A program made the position numbers and the translations under genes. A DNA stretch of 64,000 nucleotides from the NCBI RefSeq assembly GCF_004005905.1, contig NZ_SACO01000010.1, positions 62,001-126,000 on the forward strand, given 5' to 3'. Positions 51,024 through 59,350 of this stretch are shown here, piece after piece (the stretch's first letter is position 1; every line of letters starts with the position of its first letter). This DNA comes from Novosphingobium umbonatum (lineage in GTDB: Bacteria > Pseudomonadota > Alphaproteobacteria > Sphingomonadales > Sphingomonadaceae). A model generated the notes under the pieces. That model searched no databases, was not told the DNA's origin, and saw only the letters and a list, made by a program, of their open reading frames with translations.

Positions 51024-51815
51024 CTAGGGCGCGGCCAGTTCTCTTTCTGATACCTGACGTTGGCGCTTCTGCTTCAAGACGGCATCAACCATCGAACTTG
51101 GCGATCCAGCCACGCCTGCCGCTCGGCTGGCCAGCACCTCCTGATGTTTGCGGTTCAAGCAACTGCTAGCCAATTGGAACCAACTCCGGCGTTTGGCTTC
51201 GGACTGGTTGTGCAGCCACGTATCGAGGCTTGTCAGTTCAGCGCGAATGTCGGGGATCGCATGATAGGCCTTTGTCCAGCGTTCCAGATCGGGCGCCGTC
51301 AGACGGATGTAATTCCCCTTGAACGCATATTCCTTCTTCAAGGTCGCTGATGCTGCATCTCCGAGCGTGTTCGGCGCGCCAGAGGTATCTGTATCTGTAT
51401 CTGTATCTGTATCTGCCGTTCCCTCGTGTTCCAGTGCGTTCTGATGCGTTCCCGCGCGTTCCGCTGCTTTACCCTGCCGCTCCTTCCATTCGGCTTTTCG
51501 TTTCGCTGCCGTTGCGTCCTCACGTTTCGGCTGGCGCTTATCCCAATTTGCTAGGCGATCTCCGTCAAGCACCTTCCCCTGCATTGCCTTCACGATTGCT
51601 TCTATATCCGCAGTGTCGAGGTCGAGTGCACCCGCTACGTCCTCAGGGTCAAATCCTGCGATTGTGCCGCGTGCGCTTTCATTGGAACTGGCGGCGACCA
51701 TCAGAAACGTGAAGACGGCGATCACGTCTCCGATGCGTTGGCCGGACTTGCGGGCGATGGTGCGCCACTTCGGATCTGTGGGCATATCGTGCCACAAACG
51801 GACCCAACCGGTCAT
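51024..51815 (-). CDS. Replication-initiator-like phage protein
   Basis: A 263-residue protein. The N-terminus WVRLWHDMPTDPKWRTIARKSGQRIGDVIAVFTFLMVAASS resembles the winged-helix start of phage replication (O/DnaD-like) proteins. The middle is charged and disordered with a (Thr-Asp)n run from a TCTGTA microsatellite at 51388-51415, and the C-terminal part is helical. It overlaps the DnaB gene (ATGA), so it is probably the origin-binding or helicase-loading partner. The origin itself, often inside the initiator gene, was not identified. Confidence 0.55.
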   Translation of the reverse strand: MTGWVRLWHDMPTDPKWRTIARKSGQRIGDVIAVFTFLMVAASSNESARGTIAGFDPEDVAGALDLDTADIEAIVKAMQGKVLDGDRLANWDKRQPKREDATAAKRKAEWKERQGKAAERAGTHQNALEHEGTADTDTDTDTDTSGAPNTLGDAASATLKKEYAFKGNYIRLTAPDLERWTKAYHAIPDIRAELTSLDTWLHNQSEAKRRSWFQLASSCLNRKHQEVLASRAAGVAGSPSSMVDAVLKQKRQRQVSERELAAP

Positions 51816-53203
51816 GCGGCACCTCGCACGGCCTGAAATGCGCCCTCAAAGCGACAGAAGGCCGAACCGGTCACTCCGGCGCGCTTCTTCGCCACAATAA
51901 GCTCCAAGAGGCCGGAAACGGCATCAAGGGCCTCTTCCCACGCCAGACGCTCAGACGTGCCTAGATCGGGTTCTGCCTGCCTGAGATAGTATTCCTGCCG
52001 CAGGAGGAAGGCGATAATGTCGGCGTCCTGCTCAATCTGGCCAGAGCCTCGCAGATCGGCCAATTGTGGGCGCTTGTCGGGACGCTTCTCCACCTCGCGA
52101 GAGAGCTGGGCCAGCGCCATGATGGCAACGCCATGACGCTTGGCGAGCGCCTTGAGCATACGGCTCACTTCGCTGATGGCCTCATATTCGCTGCGCCCTT
52201 TGGTGTCGGGCTGGAGCAACTGGAGATAATCGACAATCACCAGATCAAGGCGCTGATCGTTTGCGGCCATGCGGCGGGAAAAACGGCGAATACAGCGATC
52301 CAGCTGTCCGATGCGCATGTGTGCAGGGTCGGTGACATAAAGGGGTAAGCGGCTGGCCTCGTGGTCAATTTCCGCCAGTCGGCAGCGCTGGCGGTCGTTG
52401 AGGCGGCCAGAACGTACCACAGAGTAGGGCAATGCGTCGCGACCATCCGCGCCATACGACAGGTCGCTTGCCAGCCGTTCGGCAAGATCTTCAGCGGACA
52501 TTTCCAGCGACACAAACAGCACGCCATTGCCCTGCTTCGCTGCGCCAGTGGCATAAGAAAGCGCAAAGGCGGTTTTGCCCATCGCGGGGCGGGCTGCAAT
52601 CACAATTAGCTGGCCAGCGCGCAGGCTGCCCAGAGTAGCGTCCGCGTTGGGGATTGAGCCGCAGATTATACCGACACTCGAAGCCTTTGCATTCTGGCGC
52701 ATTTCGAACAGCGCCTCTTGGGCTGTAAGTTCGCGGGCCTCGCGGCTGGCGTCGGGCAGGGTCAGCGCTGCGTCGGCATTGGCGACAATATCAGGCAGTG
52801 CCTGCTCCATATCTGCGCAAGCTTCGGCAGCGGTAGCAAGCGCGGCGTGCAGTTTGCGGCGGCGGGAGAGGTCGGCAATCTGCTGGACCAGCGTGGGTAA
52901 GGAATATAGGCCCTGCCCGTCGGAGGTGAGGCGCGCAAGGTAAGACAGCCCGCCCAGCGATTGCATGGCAGGATCGCCTTCGAAATAGGGGCGAAGGGTG
53001 ATCGGGGACACGGTATGCCCGAATGCGCTCTCGCGGGTGATAGCTTCGAAAATGCGCCCGTGCAGCGGTTCGTAAAAGTCAGGTGCGGCGAGTCGATCCC
53101 CAACGGCCTCGATCTGGCGGTTATCAATCAGAAGGCCGCCCAGAAGTACGGCCTCGGCTTCCAAGTTGGCGAGTGAAGGGGTGGCGCTCAGGGGATTAAC
53201 CAT
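51812..53203 (-). CDS. dnaB: Replicative DNA helicase, DnaB family (island-encoded)
   Basis: A protein of 463 residues from ATG 53203. An N-terminal primase-interaction domain (NLEAEAVLLGGLLIDNRQIEAV) is followed by a RecA-like motor: Walker A ARPAMGKTAFA with Lys210, LEMSAEDLAERLASDL, Walker B LVIVDYLQLL, and the arginine-finger region LRGSGQIEQDADII. It is a full-length hexameric helicase, not a remnant. Chromosomal dnaB should lie elsewhere; this copy lies in an element with its own likely initiator. It suggests self-directed replication after excision. Confidence 0.93.
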   Translation of the reverse strand: MVNPLSATPSLANLEAEAVLLGGLLIDNRQIEAVGDRLAAPDFYEPLHGRIFEAITRESAFGHTVSPITLRPYFEGDPAMQSLGGLSYLARLTSDGQGLYSLPTLVQQIADLSRRRKLHAALATAAEACADMEQALPDIVANADAALTLPDASREARELTAQEALFEMRQNAKASSVGIICGSIPNADATLGSLRAGQLIVIAARPAMGKTAFALSYATGAAKQGNGVLFVSLEMSAEDLAERLASDLSYGADGRDALPYSVVRSGRLNDRQRCRLAEIDHEASRLPLYVTDPAHMRIGQLDRCIRRFSRRMAANDQRLDLVIVDYLQLLQPDTKGRSEYEAISEVSRMLKALAKRHGVAIMALAQLSREVEKRPDKRPQLADLRGSGQIEQDADIIAFLLRQEYYLRQAEPDLGTSERLAWEEALDAVSGLLELIVAKKRAGVTGSAFCRFEGAFQAVRGAA

Positions 53204-53555
53204 GGCTGGGCTCCTCATCGAGTGTGAAGCCAAGCTGCTGCCCAAGTTCTACGACGACACGCGCCGCAATGTCACCAAAGGGCGATGCGTCGTAGTCCTC
53301 TGCGTAATCCGGAGCGACCCAAACGATGGCTTGACGACCGGATGGGTTGGTGCGCGTCTTGCCGCTGTTAACGATGGCTTTGGCGGAGACCAGTTCGCTC
53401 AGGCGTGGTTGAATGCCCCAACGCTCATGGCCGGAAGTCGCGACCACTTCGAGCGCCGTCATACCGCGTTCACCCGCCTCATGGATCAAGCGATAGGCGA
53501 TGGAGCGAAGGGTGGTGCCGTTCATATCCGGCGGGGGTGCTTTGCCGTTAGTCAT
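53196..53555 (-). CDS. Winged-helix phage-type protein
   Basis: A protein of 119 residues from ATG 53555, which overlaps the preceding gene by eight bases. The central part (TLRSIAYRLIHEAGERGMTALEVVATSG, QPRLSELVSAKAIVNSGKTRTNPSGRQAIVWVA) reads as a winged helix-turn-helix with a beta-wing ending in the KTRxNPSGRxAxVW motif common in small phage replication-region proteins. It lies directly ahead of dnaB and overlaps it. It is probably a DNA-binding regulator or replication accessory. Confidence 0.55.
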   Translation of the reverse strand: MTNGKAPPPDMNGTTLRSIAYRLIHEAGERGMTALEVVATSGHERWGIQPRLSELVSAKAIVNSGKTRTNPSGRQAIVWVAPDYAEDYDASPFGDIAARVVVELGQQLGFTLDEEPSHG

Positions 53556-53832
53556 GAGCATTCCCTCCATCACTACGAAGGAAGGTGCCAGCCGCAGCGC
53601 AGGCCTCGCGCTCGCGCTGGGCTTGCGCCACCAACATGCCGCCCAGACCAAGCAGCATTGCCGCGTCGCCAAACGCGATCTTGGCGCGATAATCCGCCAT
53701 GAACTGTGCTAGCATCTGGGCGTGGGCCAGCCAGAACTCGCTTACCTCCCAATTGTCAGGGAGGCGGGTCTCTTCCAGCATCAGGGTGAGGAGTTCGGCG
53801 GCCTCCGGCGTCACCATCTGATTGTCAGGCAT
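53548..53832 (-). CDS. Island protein of unknown function
   Basis: A protein of 94 residues from ATG 53832 (MPDNQMVTPEAAELLTLMLEETRLPDNW). Mainly helical, Ala/Met-rich, with a possible coiled coil in the second half. It overlaps both neighbours, so it is translated with them. Family not recognised. Confidence 0.5.
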   Translation of the reverse strand: MPDNQMVTPEAAELLTLMLEETRLPDNWEVSEFWLAHAQMLAQFMADYRAKIAFGDAAMLLGLGGMLVAQAQREREACAAAGTFLRSDGGNAHD

Positions 53833-54007
53833 GCGTGCCTCCCTGAAATGCAAGGGCCGCCACAATCGCGGCGGCCTCAATGCAAGTGGCGTAACGGTTC
53901 GCAACCAGTTGCGCGCGATAAGCGCCGAGGATAAAGGGGGCGTTGGAAATGCTGCCCAGCCGTTCCACGCCCCTGCCGCCCAGCGCGGCGGGGGTTTTGC
54001 GTTTCAT
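53825..54007 (-). CDS. Small island protein of unknown function
   Basis: A 60-residue protein starting ATG 54007 with a basic N-terminus (MKRKTPAALGGRG) and an Ala-rich C-terminus. It lies three bases after the AlpA-like gene and overlaps the next gene by eight bases. The tight packing is the main support; no family recognised. Confidence 0.45.
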   Translation of the reverse strand: MKRKTPAALGGRGVERLGSISNAPFILGAYRAQLVANRYATCIEAAAIVAALAFQGGTHA

Positions 54008-54010
54008 GGT

Positions 54011-54220
54011 TTAGCAGCCTTCCTTGACTAACTGGTGGAGGCTGTCGGCGTGGATCAAGCGACGGCGCCCGATTTTGCTGGTGGAAAGGCGGCCAGAAGC
54101 GATCAACTCGAAAAGCTTGGTCTGGCCAATGCTGGAAATGCGCGCAGCGGTGGCGATGTCATACGCCAAGGGTGCGGCGTCGTTTTGGGTGGCAGTTTCC
54201 AATTGAGGTCTCCAAACCAT
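54011..54220 (-). CDS. AlpA/excisionase-like helix-turn-helix protein
   Basis: A 69-residue protein with a MerR-like wHTH of the HTH_17 type: IATAARISSIGQTKLFELIASGRLSTSKIGRRRLIHADSLHQLV. Such proteins switch on integrase or act as recombination directionality factors in P4-like satellites and islands. It is the first of the small-gene/replication operon, so it could control both excision and replication. Confidence 0.75.
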   Translation of the reverse strand: MVWRPQLETATQNDAAPLAYDIATAARISSIGQTKLFELIASGRLSTSKIGRRRLIHADSLHQLVKEGC

Positions 54221-54310
54221 CGGGAAACCGCAGGCTGCGAAGCTCGGCGGGCGATGGCGGAGATTTATTTGTGGTATAAAGAAAGGCGCATCAAAAGGCG
54301 CATATGCGCC

Positions 54311-55324
54311 TTAACATGCGCCTTTCCTTCCGCTCCGATACCGCCCCTTGATCAGTTCTCTAACAAGCGTGGTGGGAGTGTTCTCAAATCCATTCTCGAA
54401 CCGCATGCGTGATGCGATGTCGCGCCCCTTCATCCCTCTTTTATGCATCTCATCTGCTTTTTTTAGGATTGCGTCATTCGCAGGAGGTCTGGCCAGCTTA
54501 ACCGAAGGTGCACGCGTCTCCGCTATAGGTATTTGATCATCGCCATTGGTGGTTAGCAGCTTTACGGCATCGGCAGAAAAGAAGATGCCTTCGTCGGCTA
54601 AGGTCAAAGCGGCATGTATTTCAAAGCCGAAGTTGAAAAATCTCGCAAAAAGAAGGTCTTCTGGGCGGATAGTGCGGCTTGCCGTGCCATCCAAAGCTTC
54701 CCCTTTTAAGCCGGCCTGTATGGCGATTATCAGGCGTTCCCAAGTGGTCGGCAGGCAAGAGCAAGCGCCGTCCGCCCCTATCGGCCTGAGTGGCTTTTCT
54801 GCGCGGCATTGGCAGTGTCGCACAGCTATGTGGTGGCGCAGATAGCGCAGGCCAGCCGCGCGTCCAGCCGCTCGGGCATCGCTGGGTTGTTGTGCGAAGG
54901 CGCGCACTGATAGGACAAATTCAGGGTCGCGCGATGCAATCCACGCAACCGCTTCAAGGTCAGACCAGCTGAGATTTTGTCTGCCTTTGGTCTGCGACTT
55001 GCTAAATGCGAGACGTTCCACTTCAAGGCAACTGTCTGCGATTGCGATTAAATCTGCCTGCGGCGCTAAGACGTGAGTATTGAGCCAAATCGCCCATCCG
55101 GTTGGAGCGCACAGCCCCCCGCTGTCTGCGGCCTTATAGTCGTTCCACCACAGTGCGGTGGGGCTGACAGCGGCATCCAGAATATCAATCCCTGTCGGAT
55201 CGGGGGCGCATTCCGCTTGTGCAGCAATGGAGCCAGCTTCGAGTGCATCAAAAAGCGGAGCTGGTCCAGTGCGGGTAAATTTCAAGAGGCCTAATACTTG
55301 GCCGATTGCTTCAGTGGGGTCCAC
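54311..55324 (-). CDS. Island protein of unknown function (337 residues)
   Basis: A 337-residue protein from GTG 55324, supported by a GGAGGG ribosome site six bases upstream. Two CxC-containing segments, HCQCRAE and GACSCLP, lie near residues 170-190 and could bind metal. The C-terminal 60 residues are basic and contain a helix-turn-helix-like stretch (DEMHKRGMKGRDIASRMRF). Family not recognised. The CxC pair and basic tail suggest a DNA-related role, but nothing conclusive. Confidence 0.5.
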   Translation of the reverse strand: MDPTEAIGQVLGLLKFTRTGPAPLFDALEAGSIAAQAECAPDPTGIDILDAAVSPTALWWNDYKAADSGGLCAPTGWAIWLNTHVLAPQADLIAIADSCLEVERLAFSKSQTKGRQNLSWSDLEAVAWIASRDPEFVLSVRAFAQQPSDARAAGRAAGLRYLRHHIAVRHCQCRAEKPLRPIGADGACSCLPTTWERLIIAIQAGLKGEALDGTASRTIRPEDLLFARFFNFGFEIHAALTLADEGIFFSADAVKLLTTNGDDQIPIAETRAPSVKLARPPANDAILKKADEMHKRGMKGRDIASRMRFENGFENTPTTLVRELIKGRYRSGRKGAC

Positions 55325-55429
55325 GACCGCCCTCCGTGGCGGCTCCGAGGTTTGGCGGGGCAGCGGGTCGGAGTTCCCGCGTTTGGCTGGCCAGCCTAGC
55401 CCCGCCCAATTCGTAGCACTGATACTGAG

Positions 55430-55849
55430 CTATTTGCTATACGCGGGGGAGAGAAGGCGGCGGTAATCCGCAACTGTCTGTGCTAAGAACTCGGCGCCCC
55501 AATTTTCGCAGCCGCTGTTGCTCACGCTTCCAAGCAATTGATCCAGCTTCCATAGCAGTGCGGCATTGTCAGGCGCTGGCATTCCCATCAAAACGGCCCA
55601 TGCACGGCGCGCGCGCTGGCTGCGGCGCTCCTCTTCATCCTCGGTTTCAGGCCGACCAATGTCCAGCGTAATTGAATTGAACTCCCAATCCGACATTGCG
55701 GCTAGCCATGGCAGGCAGCGGTCGTCATCAGCGATCATACTACCCAGCCCATGCAAGATGCCAAACTCGTTACCGTTATGCTCGCCAATGGCTGGTGGGG
55801 CTGCCGGTGAGGGGGGCGTAATGCTAGAGGTAAGATCTTGGTTGGCCAT
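55430..55849 (-). CDS. Island protein of unknown function (139 residues)
   Basis: A 139-residue acidic protein from ATG 55849: a Pro/Ser-rich start, then DWEFNSITLDIGRPETEDEEERRSQRARRAW and a helical C-terminus. It stands alone between integrase and the 337-residue protein. Family not recognised. Confidence 0.45.
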   Translation of the reverse strand: MANQDLTSSITPPSPAAPPAIGEHNGNEFGILHGLGSMIADDDRCLPWLAAMSDWEFNSITLDIGRPETEDEEERRSQRARRAWAVLMGMPAPDNAALLWKLDQLLGSVSNSGCENWGAEFLAQTVADYRRLLSPAYSK

Positions 55850-55928
55850 GTCTTCTACTCTTTTTGTCCGTTGATGTTATGGCCAGCCGGAAACTCGGGG
55901 GTTTCAGAAGGCCAGTTAGTGTTCGCGG

Positions 55929-57269
55929 TCAGCTCCCTGAAACTCTTTGTAGCGGCACTACATTGCCAGCCCCGACGGATAGCGATGGGGCCGCGAATTG
56001 TCCCCACGCTTCCATCAGTGCGCGGCGCATTTCGAGCATATCGGTGCGTAAATAAGCTCGATCAGTTGCGCTACCAACCGCATGAGACAGTGCCATTTGT
56101 GCGACCATGAAAGGTATATGGGGCATCCGTTCGGCTGCCCAATCGCGGAAGCTGGAACGAAAACCATGGAGCGTTTCGCCCCGTTTTGCTTGGCGCAGCA
56201 CCTTGGTCAGCGACATGTCGGACAGTGAGCCGTCACGAACGCCTCGAAAGATCAGGCCAGAGCGCAGTTCTTTGGGTGTGTATTGCTCTAGTAAGGCAAT
56301 TGCCGCGCTAGATAGGGCAACGTCGTGCGCCCGTTGCTTTTTCATGATGTCGGCGGGGCAATGCCATTCGCGCGCCTCAAGGTCTATCTGCTCCCAAGTA
56401 GCCTTGCGCACGGCACCCGAGCGGGAAGCGGTGAGGATTGCAAACAAGGTCGCGGCGCGGCTGGCCCCCAGTTCTTTGCCCAGTTCGTTCCCTATAAATA
56501 CCGGAACATCAGCATAGGGCATAGCTTCGAAATGTCCGCCAGCCGCTTGCTTCGGCAGACCTGAACGCATTTCCCGCGCATCGGGTGGTGCTTCGGTTCG
56601 CCAGCCACGCGACTTGGCGAATGCCAAAACCATGCCGATGCGGTGGCGCACTTTGCTGGCGGTTACGGCCTTCTCGGTCCAGATTGGCGCCAGCGCCAGA
56701 ATGATGTCATTCGCGCCAATCGCATCGACACGGAGTGCGCCCAGCTTGGGCACCGCGTGAAATTCCAGTGACGCGAGGAATGCCTTGGCTGTCTTATCGT
56801 TCCAGCCAGACTTGAGGGCGTCATGCGTCGCGGTGACTGCCTCGGCGAAGGTCGGGATAGCCTTACGTTCACGGTCACGCTCCAGCACAGGGTCTGCGCC
56901 TGCCTTGGCAAGCTTGCGCAGCGCAGCGGCCTTCTCGCGAGCTTCCGCCAGCGTCAGCACCTTGCGGAGCATCAGGGGCAGTTCTGTCAGCCTGCTGTCG
57001 TTCTGCGGGAATGCGCGGCGCCCTGCCCCCTCGGTGTCGGCGGAACCTAGTCCAATGTCACGGCGGCGCGGTTTGCCACTTGCCGTCTTACCCTCTTGAA
57101 CGCGCAGCACCCAATTGCGGGCACCTGACGGGGCAACCACCAGCATCAGGCCCATGCCATCGACTAGCACGCGCTTGCGTGGCTGTCCGTCGATCCCAAT
57201 AATTGGCTTGGCATTTCGCACTTCGGTTACAGTCAGCTTTCCCATCGCATTTCCCACACCTTTCCCCAC
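55929..57269 (-). CDS. int: Tyrosine-type site-specific integrase (P4-like)
   Basis: A 446-residue recombinase. The N-terminal DUF4102 arm-binding domain (LTVTEVRNAKP, VLVDGMGLMLVVAPSGARNWVLRVQ) is followed by a SAM-like core-binding domain and a catalytic domain with Arg283 (TASRSGAVRKATW), His368 and Arg371 (LHGFRSSF) and the nucleophile Tyr406 (RAYLR). All catalytic parts are present, so the enzyme looks active. Its gene starts 115 bases from attR and faces inward. An in-frame ATG a few codons later is an alternative start. Confidence 0.93.
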   Translation of the reverse strand: MGKGVGNAMGKLTVTEVRNAKPIIGIDGQPRKRVLVDGMGLMLVVAPSGARNWVLRVQEGKTASGKPRRRDIGLGSADTEGAGRRAFPQNDSRLTELPLMLRKVLTLAEAREKAAALRKLAKAGADPVLERDRERKAIPTFAEAVTATHDALKSGWNDKTAKAFLASLEFHAVPKLGALRVDAIGANDIILALAPIWTEKAVTASKVRHRIGMVLAFAKSRGWRTEAPPDAREMRSGLPKQAAGGHFEAMPYADVPVFIGNELGKELGASRAATLFAILTASRSGAVRKATWEQIDLEAREWHCPADIMKKQRAHDVALSSAAIALLEQYTPKELRSGLIFRGVRDGSLSDMSLTKVLRQAKRGETLHGFRSSFRDWAAERMPHIPFMVAQMALSHAVGSATDRAYLRTDMLEMRRALMEAWGQFAAPSLSVGAGNVVPLQRVSGS

Positions 57270-57384
57270 ACATTATGGCGGCTTGTGGCGAGTGTCAACG
57301 GAGCTTGGCGAAGTTATCTTATCAAACAACTCTGAATATATGGGAGTTTTCGAAGTTCTGCGAAGGGCTGTGAATTAGAGTAAT

Positions 57385-57406
57385 ATTCCGGCTCGGGCCT
57401 CCATTT
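57385..57406. repeat. attR: 22-bp direct repeat
   Basis: Exact copy of 48708-48729, made of the tRNA-Cys 3' end without the rest of the tRNA. It marks the right boundary of the integrated element; the chromosomal sequence resumes after it. Confidence 0.92.
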
Positions 57407-57679
57407 CTGCCAATGGCTTGGGCAAATGCCAAGCTTTCGTGCGCGGGGAGTGATGCGCCTTTGCTGGCCCTGTGCTGTATCTTGGGCGCCCTCGACCAAT
57501 TCTGAAAATAGCCAATTTTGCTGGTATCAAGCCAGTGCTGGTCTGACGCGTTGCGCGACCATGCGATGCTCTAACCTGGCTATCGAGGGCTATCTGTTGA
57601 TCGAGGGATTTGTCCCCTGTCGGGATGGGGGTGCTCTACGCAGAGCGTGCCAAGCTTGTGATGTCACTGAGCTGGAAAA

Positions 57680-57753
57680 TGGATGCCCTGCAAGGATTCG
57701 AACCTCGATAGACGGAATCAGAATCCGTAGTCTTACCATTAGACGACAGGGCA
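57680..57753 (-). tRNA. tRNA-Gln (CTG)
   Basis: On the minus strand the acceptor stem TGCCCTG pairs with CAGGGCA, CCA is encoded, and the anticodon loop TTCTGAT carries anticodon CTG (glutamine) between stems ACGGA and TCCGT. The T arm holds GGTTCGAATCC. Confidence 0.96.
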
Positions 57754-57907
57754 TCACTGCGTCGGTGGAGGCGCCTTTACTGGGCGATTCCAGCAAGGTC
57801 AACCCCTTTTTTGCATCAAGCCTTGCCCCTTGGCGGTCGCAGCGCTAGGTTGCGCGTCAATGACACTGGCCCTTTGCCAGAACTGATAGATTCGAGTGAT
57901 ACAAAAT

Positions 57908-59350
57908 ATGGCGGAACAGCTTCCGCCGGATGCGCTGGCCAATGGGCCCCTGCGCGGAGATACGCCGAGGCGCCGTGGGCGCCGGAACCGGCGCAAGGCT
58001 TCTCCGTCGGGCCAGATGGCGCGCAGCACCGGTGAGTCACCGGAAGGCCCTGACCGGCCTCCGGCGAGCAATGCGGGAGGGGCGCAATCCGCGTCCGATC
58101 CCAATGCTTCGGGCCGCAGGCGGCGCGGTGGCAAAAGGCGCGGACGCAAGGAAGCGGCCAAGGAGCGCGAGGCCCGCCATGTGGCGCGTATGGCTGAGGC
58201 GCAGGCTGCGCGGGCGGCACGGCCTGCTGGTGCCAAACCGGCGGCCAAATCGCGCCCGCAGGCGGCCAAACCCCAGCCATCCAGACCGACCCCTCCGGTT
58301 GGCGTTCCCCCGCGCCTGCCGCCCTTGCCCGCAGGGGCAGGGCAGGGGTTGCAACAGCATTCCTTCGCCGCGATCGACCTTGGCACAAACAATTGCCGCC
58401 TGTTGATCGCGCGGCCTTCGGGCGATTCCTTTGTGGTGGTCGATGCGTTCAGCCGCGTGGTGCGGCTGGGCGAGGGGCTGGCGCAGACCGGCCGCCTGTC
58501 CGATGCGGCGATGGAGCGGGCCTTGGGCGCGCTGCGCATTTGCGGCGAGAAATTGCGGCGGCGCGGGGTCACTCTGGCGCGTTCGGTGGCGACCGAGGCC
58601 TGCCGCCGCGCCAGCAACGGGCCGGAATTTATCGAGCGAGTGCGGCGGGAAACCGGCATCTGGCTGGATATTATCTCGGCACGTGAAGAGGCGCGTCTGG
58701 CGGTGCTGGGCTGCCATATATTGCTGGAGCCGGGTCCGGGGCCGGCCCTGGTGTTCGATATTGGCGGCGGCTCGACTGAGCTGGTGTTGATCGACCATGA
58801 CGAACCGGGCGGCGCGCCGCGCATTCTGGACTTCGTGTCGATCCCCTATGGCGTGGTGTCCTTGACCGAAAGTTGCCAGCCAGAGCGCGACAGCGTCGAG
58901 GCCCGTGCCGACCGCTATGCCGAAATGCGCGGGCGGGTGGCCGATGGCTTTGCCGAATTTGCGGGGCGTCTGGCCCCCTTGCGGCAAAGGCTGATCGATG
59001 ACCATGGTGCGCTGCGCCTGCTGGGCACCAGCGGCACGATCACCACTTTGGCCAGCGTCCATCTCGACCTGCCCCATTATGACCGCTCCATGGTGGATGG
59101 CTGCATCGTGCCCACCCACCGCATGCGTGACATTTGCCAGATGCTGGCCACCCGCTCGCTTTATGGGCGGCGCGAAGTGGCCTGTATCGGGCGTGAGCGC
59201 GCCGATCTGGTGGTGGCCGGTTGCGCCATTCTGGAATCGATTCTCGACCTGTGGCCTGCCGCGCGCCTTGGCGTGGCCGATCGCGGCATCCGTGAAGGCA
59301 TTTTGCGCAGCCTGATCGGGATCACTCCCAGCCTAGGAGGCCATGCATGA
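57908..59350 (+). CDS. Ppx/GppA-family phosphatase with long basic N-terminus
   Basis: A protein of 480 residues from ATG 57908; a GTG four codons upstream is also possible. About 150 N-terminal residues are a disordered Arg/Ala/Pro-rich tract (RRGRRNRRKA, GRRRRGGKRRGRKEAAKERE). The actin-like phosphatase follows with AAIDLGTNNCRLLIARP, DIISAREEARL, FDIGGGSTELVLI and GTSGTITTLA. It probably removes terminal phosphate from polyphosphate or pppGpp. The long basic tail is unusual and may bind RNA or polyphosphate. It overlaps rlmE (ATGA). Confidence 0.88.
   Translation: MAEQLPPDALANGPLRGDTPRRRGRRNRRKASPSGQMARSTGESPEGPDRPPASNAGGAQSASDPNASGRRRRGGKRRGRKEAAKEREARHVARMAEAQAARAARPAGAKPAAKSRPQAAKPQPSRPTPPVGVPPRLPPLPAGAGQGLQQHSFAAIDLGTNNCRLLIARPSGDSFVVVDAFSRVVRLGEGLAQTGRLSDAAMERALGALRICGEKLRRRGVTLARSVATEACRRASNGPEFIERVRRETGIWLDIISAREEARLAVLGCHILLEPGPGPALVFDIGGGSTELVLIDHDEPGGAPRILDFVSIPYGVVSLTESCQPERDSVEARADRYAEMRGRVADGFAEFAGRLAPLRQRLIDDHGALRLLGTSGTITTLASVHLDLPHYDRSMVDGCIVPTHRMRDICQMLATRSLYGRREVACIGRERADLVVAGCAILESILDLWPAARLGVADRGIREGILRSLIGITPSLGGHA

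Larger units (their letters stand above)
48708..57406. mobile_element. 8.7-kb integrated element in tRNA-Cys with its own replication module
   Basis: Bounded by 22-bp direct repeats and carrying a P4-type integrase next to the right repeat. The minus strand holds an ordered set: integrase, two unknown proteins, AlpA-like regulator, three small proteins including a winged-helix protein, DnaB helicase and a replication-initiator-like protein, mostly with overlapping genes. The left part holds two exported cargo proteins and an IS5-type remnant on the plus strand. No terminase, capsid, tail, lysis, relaxase or type IV secretion genes were seen. It may be a phage satellite, a reduced prophage or an integrative plasmid-like element. 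Confidence 0.88.

Noticed and set aside
57385..57406. A second tRNA-Cys gene
   Set aside because: Only the last 19 bases of the tRNA are present; it is the attR copy of the integration site.
48708..57406. Complete prophage
   Set aside because: No terminase, portal, capsid, tail or lysis gene could be recognised in the interval.
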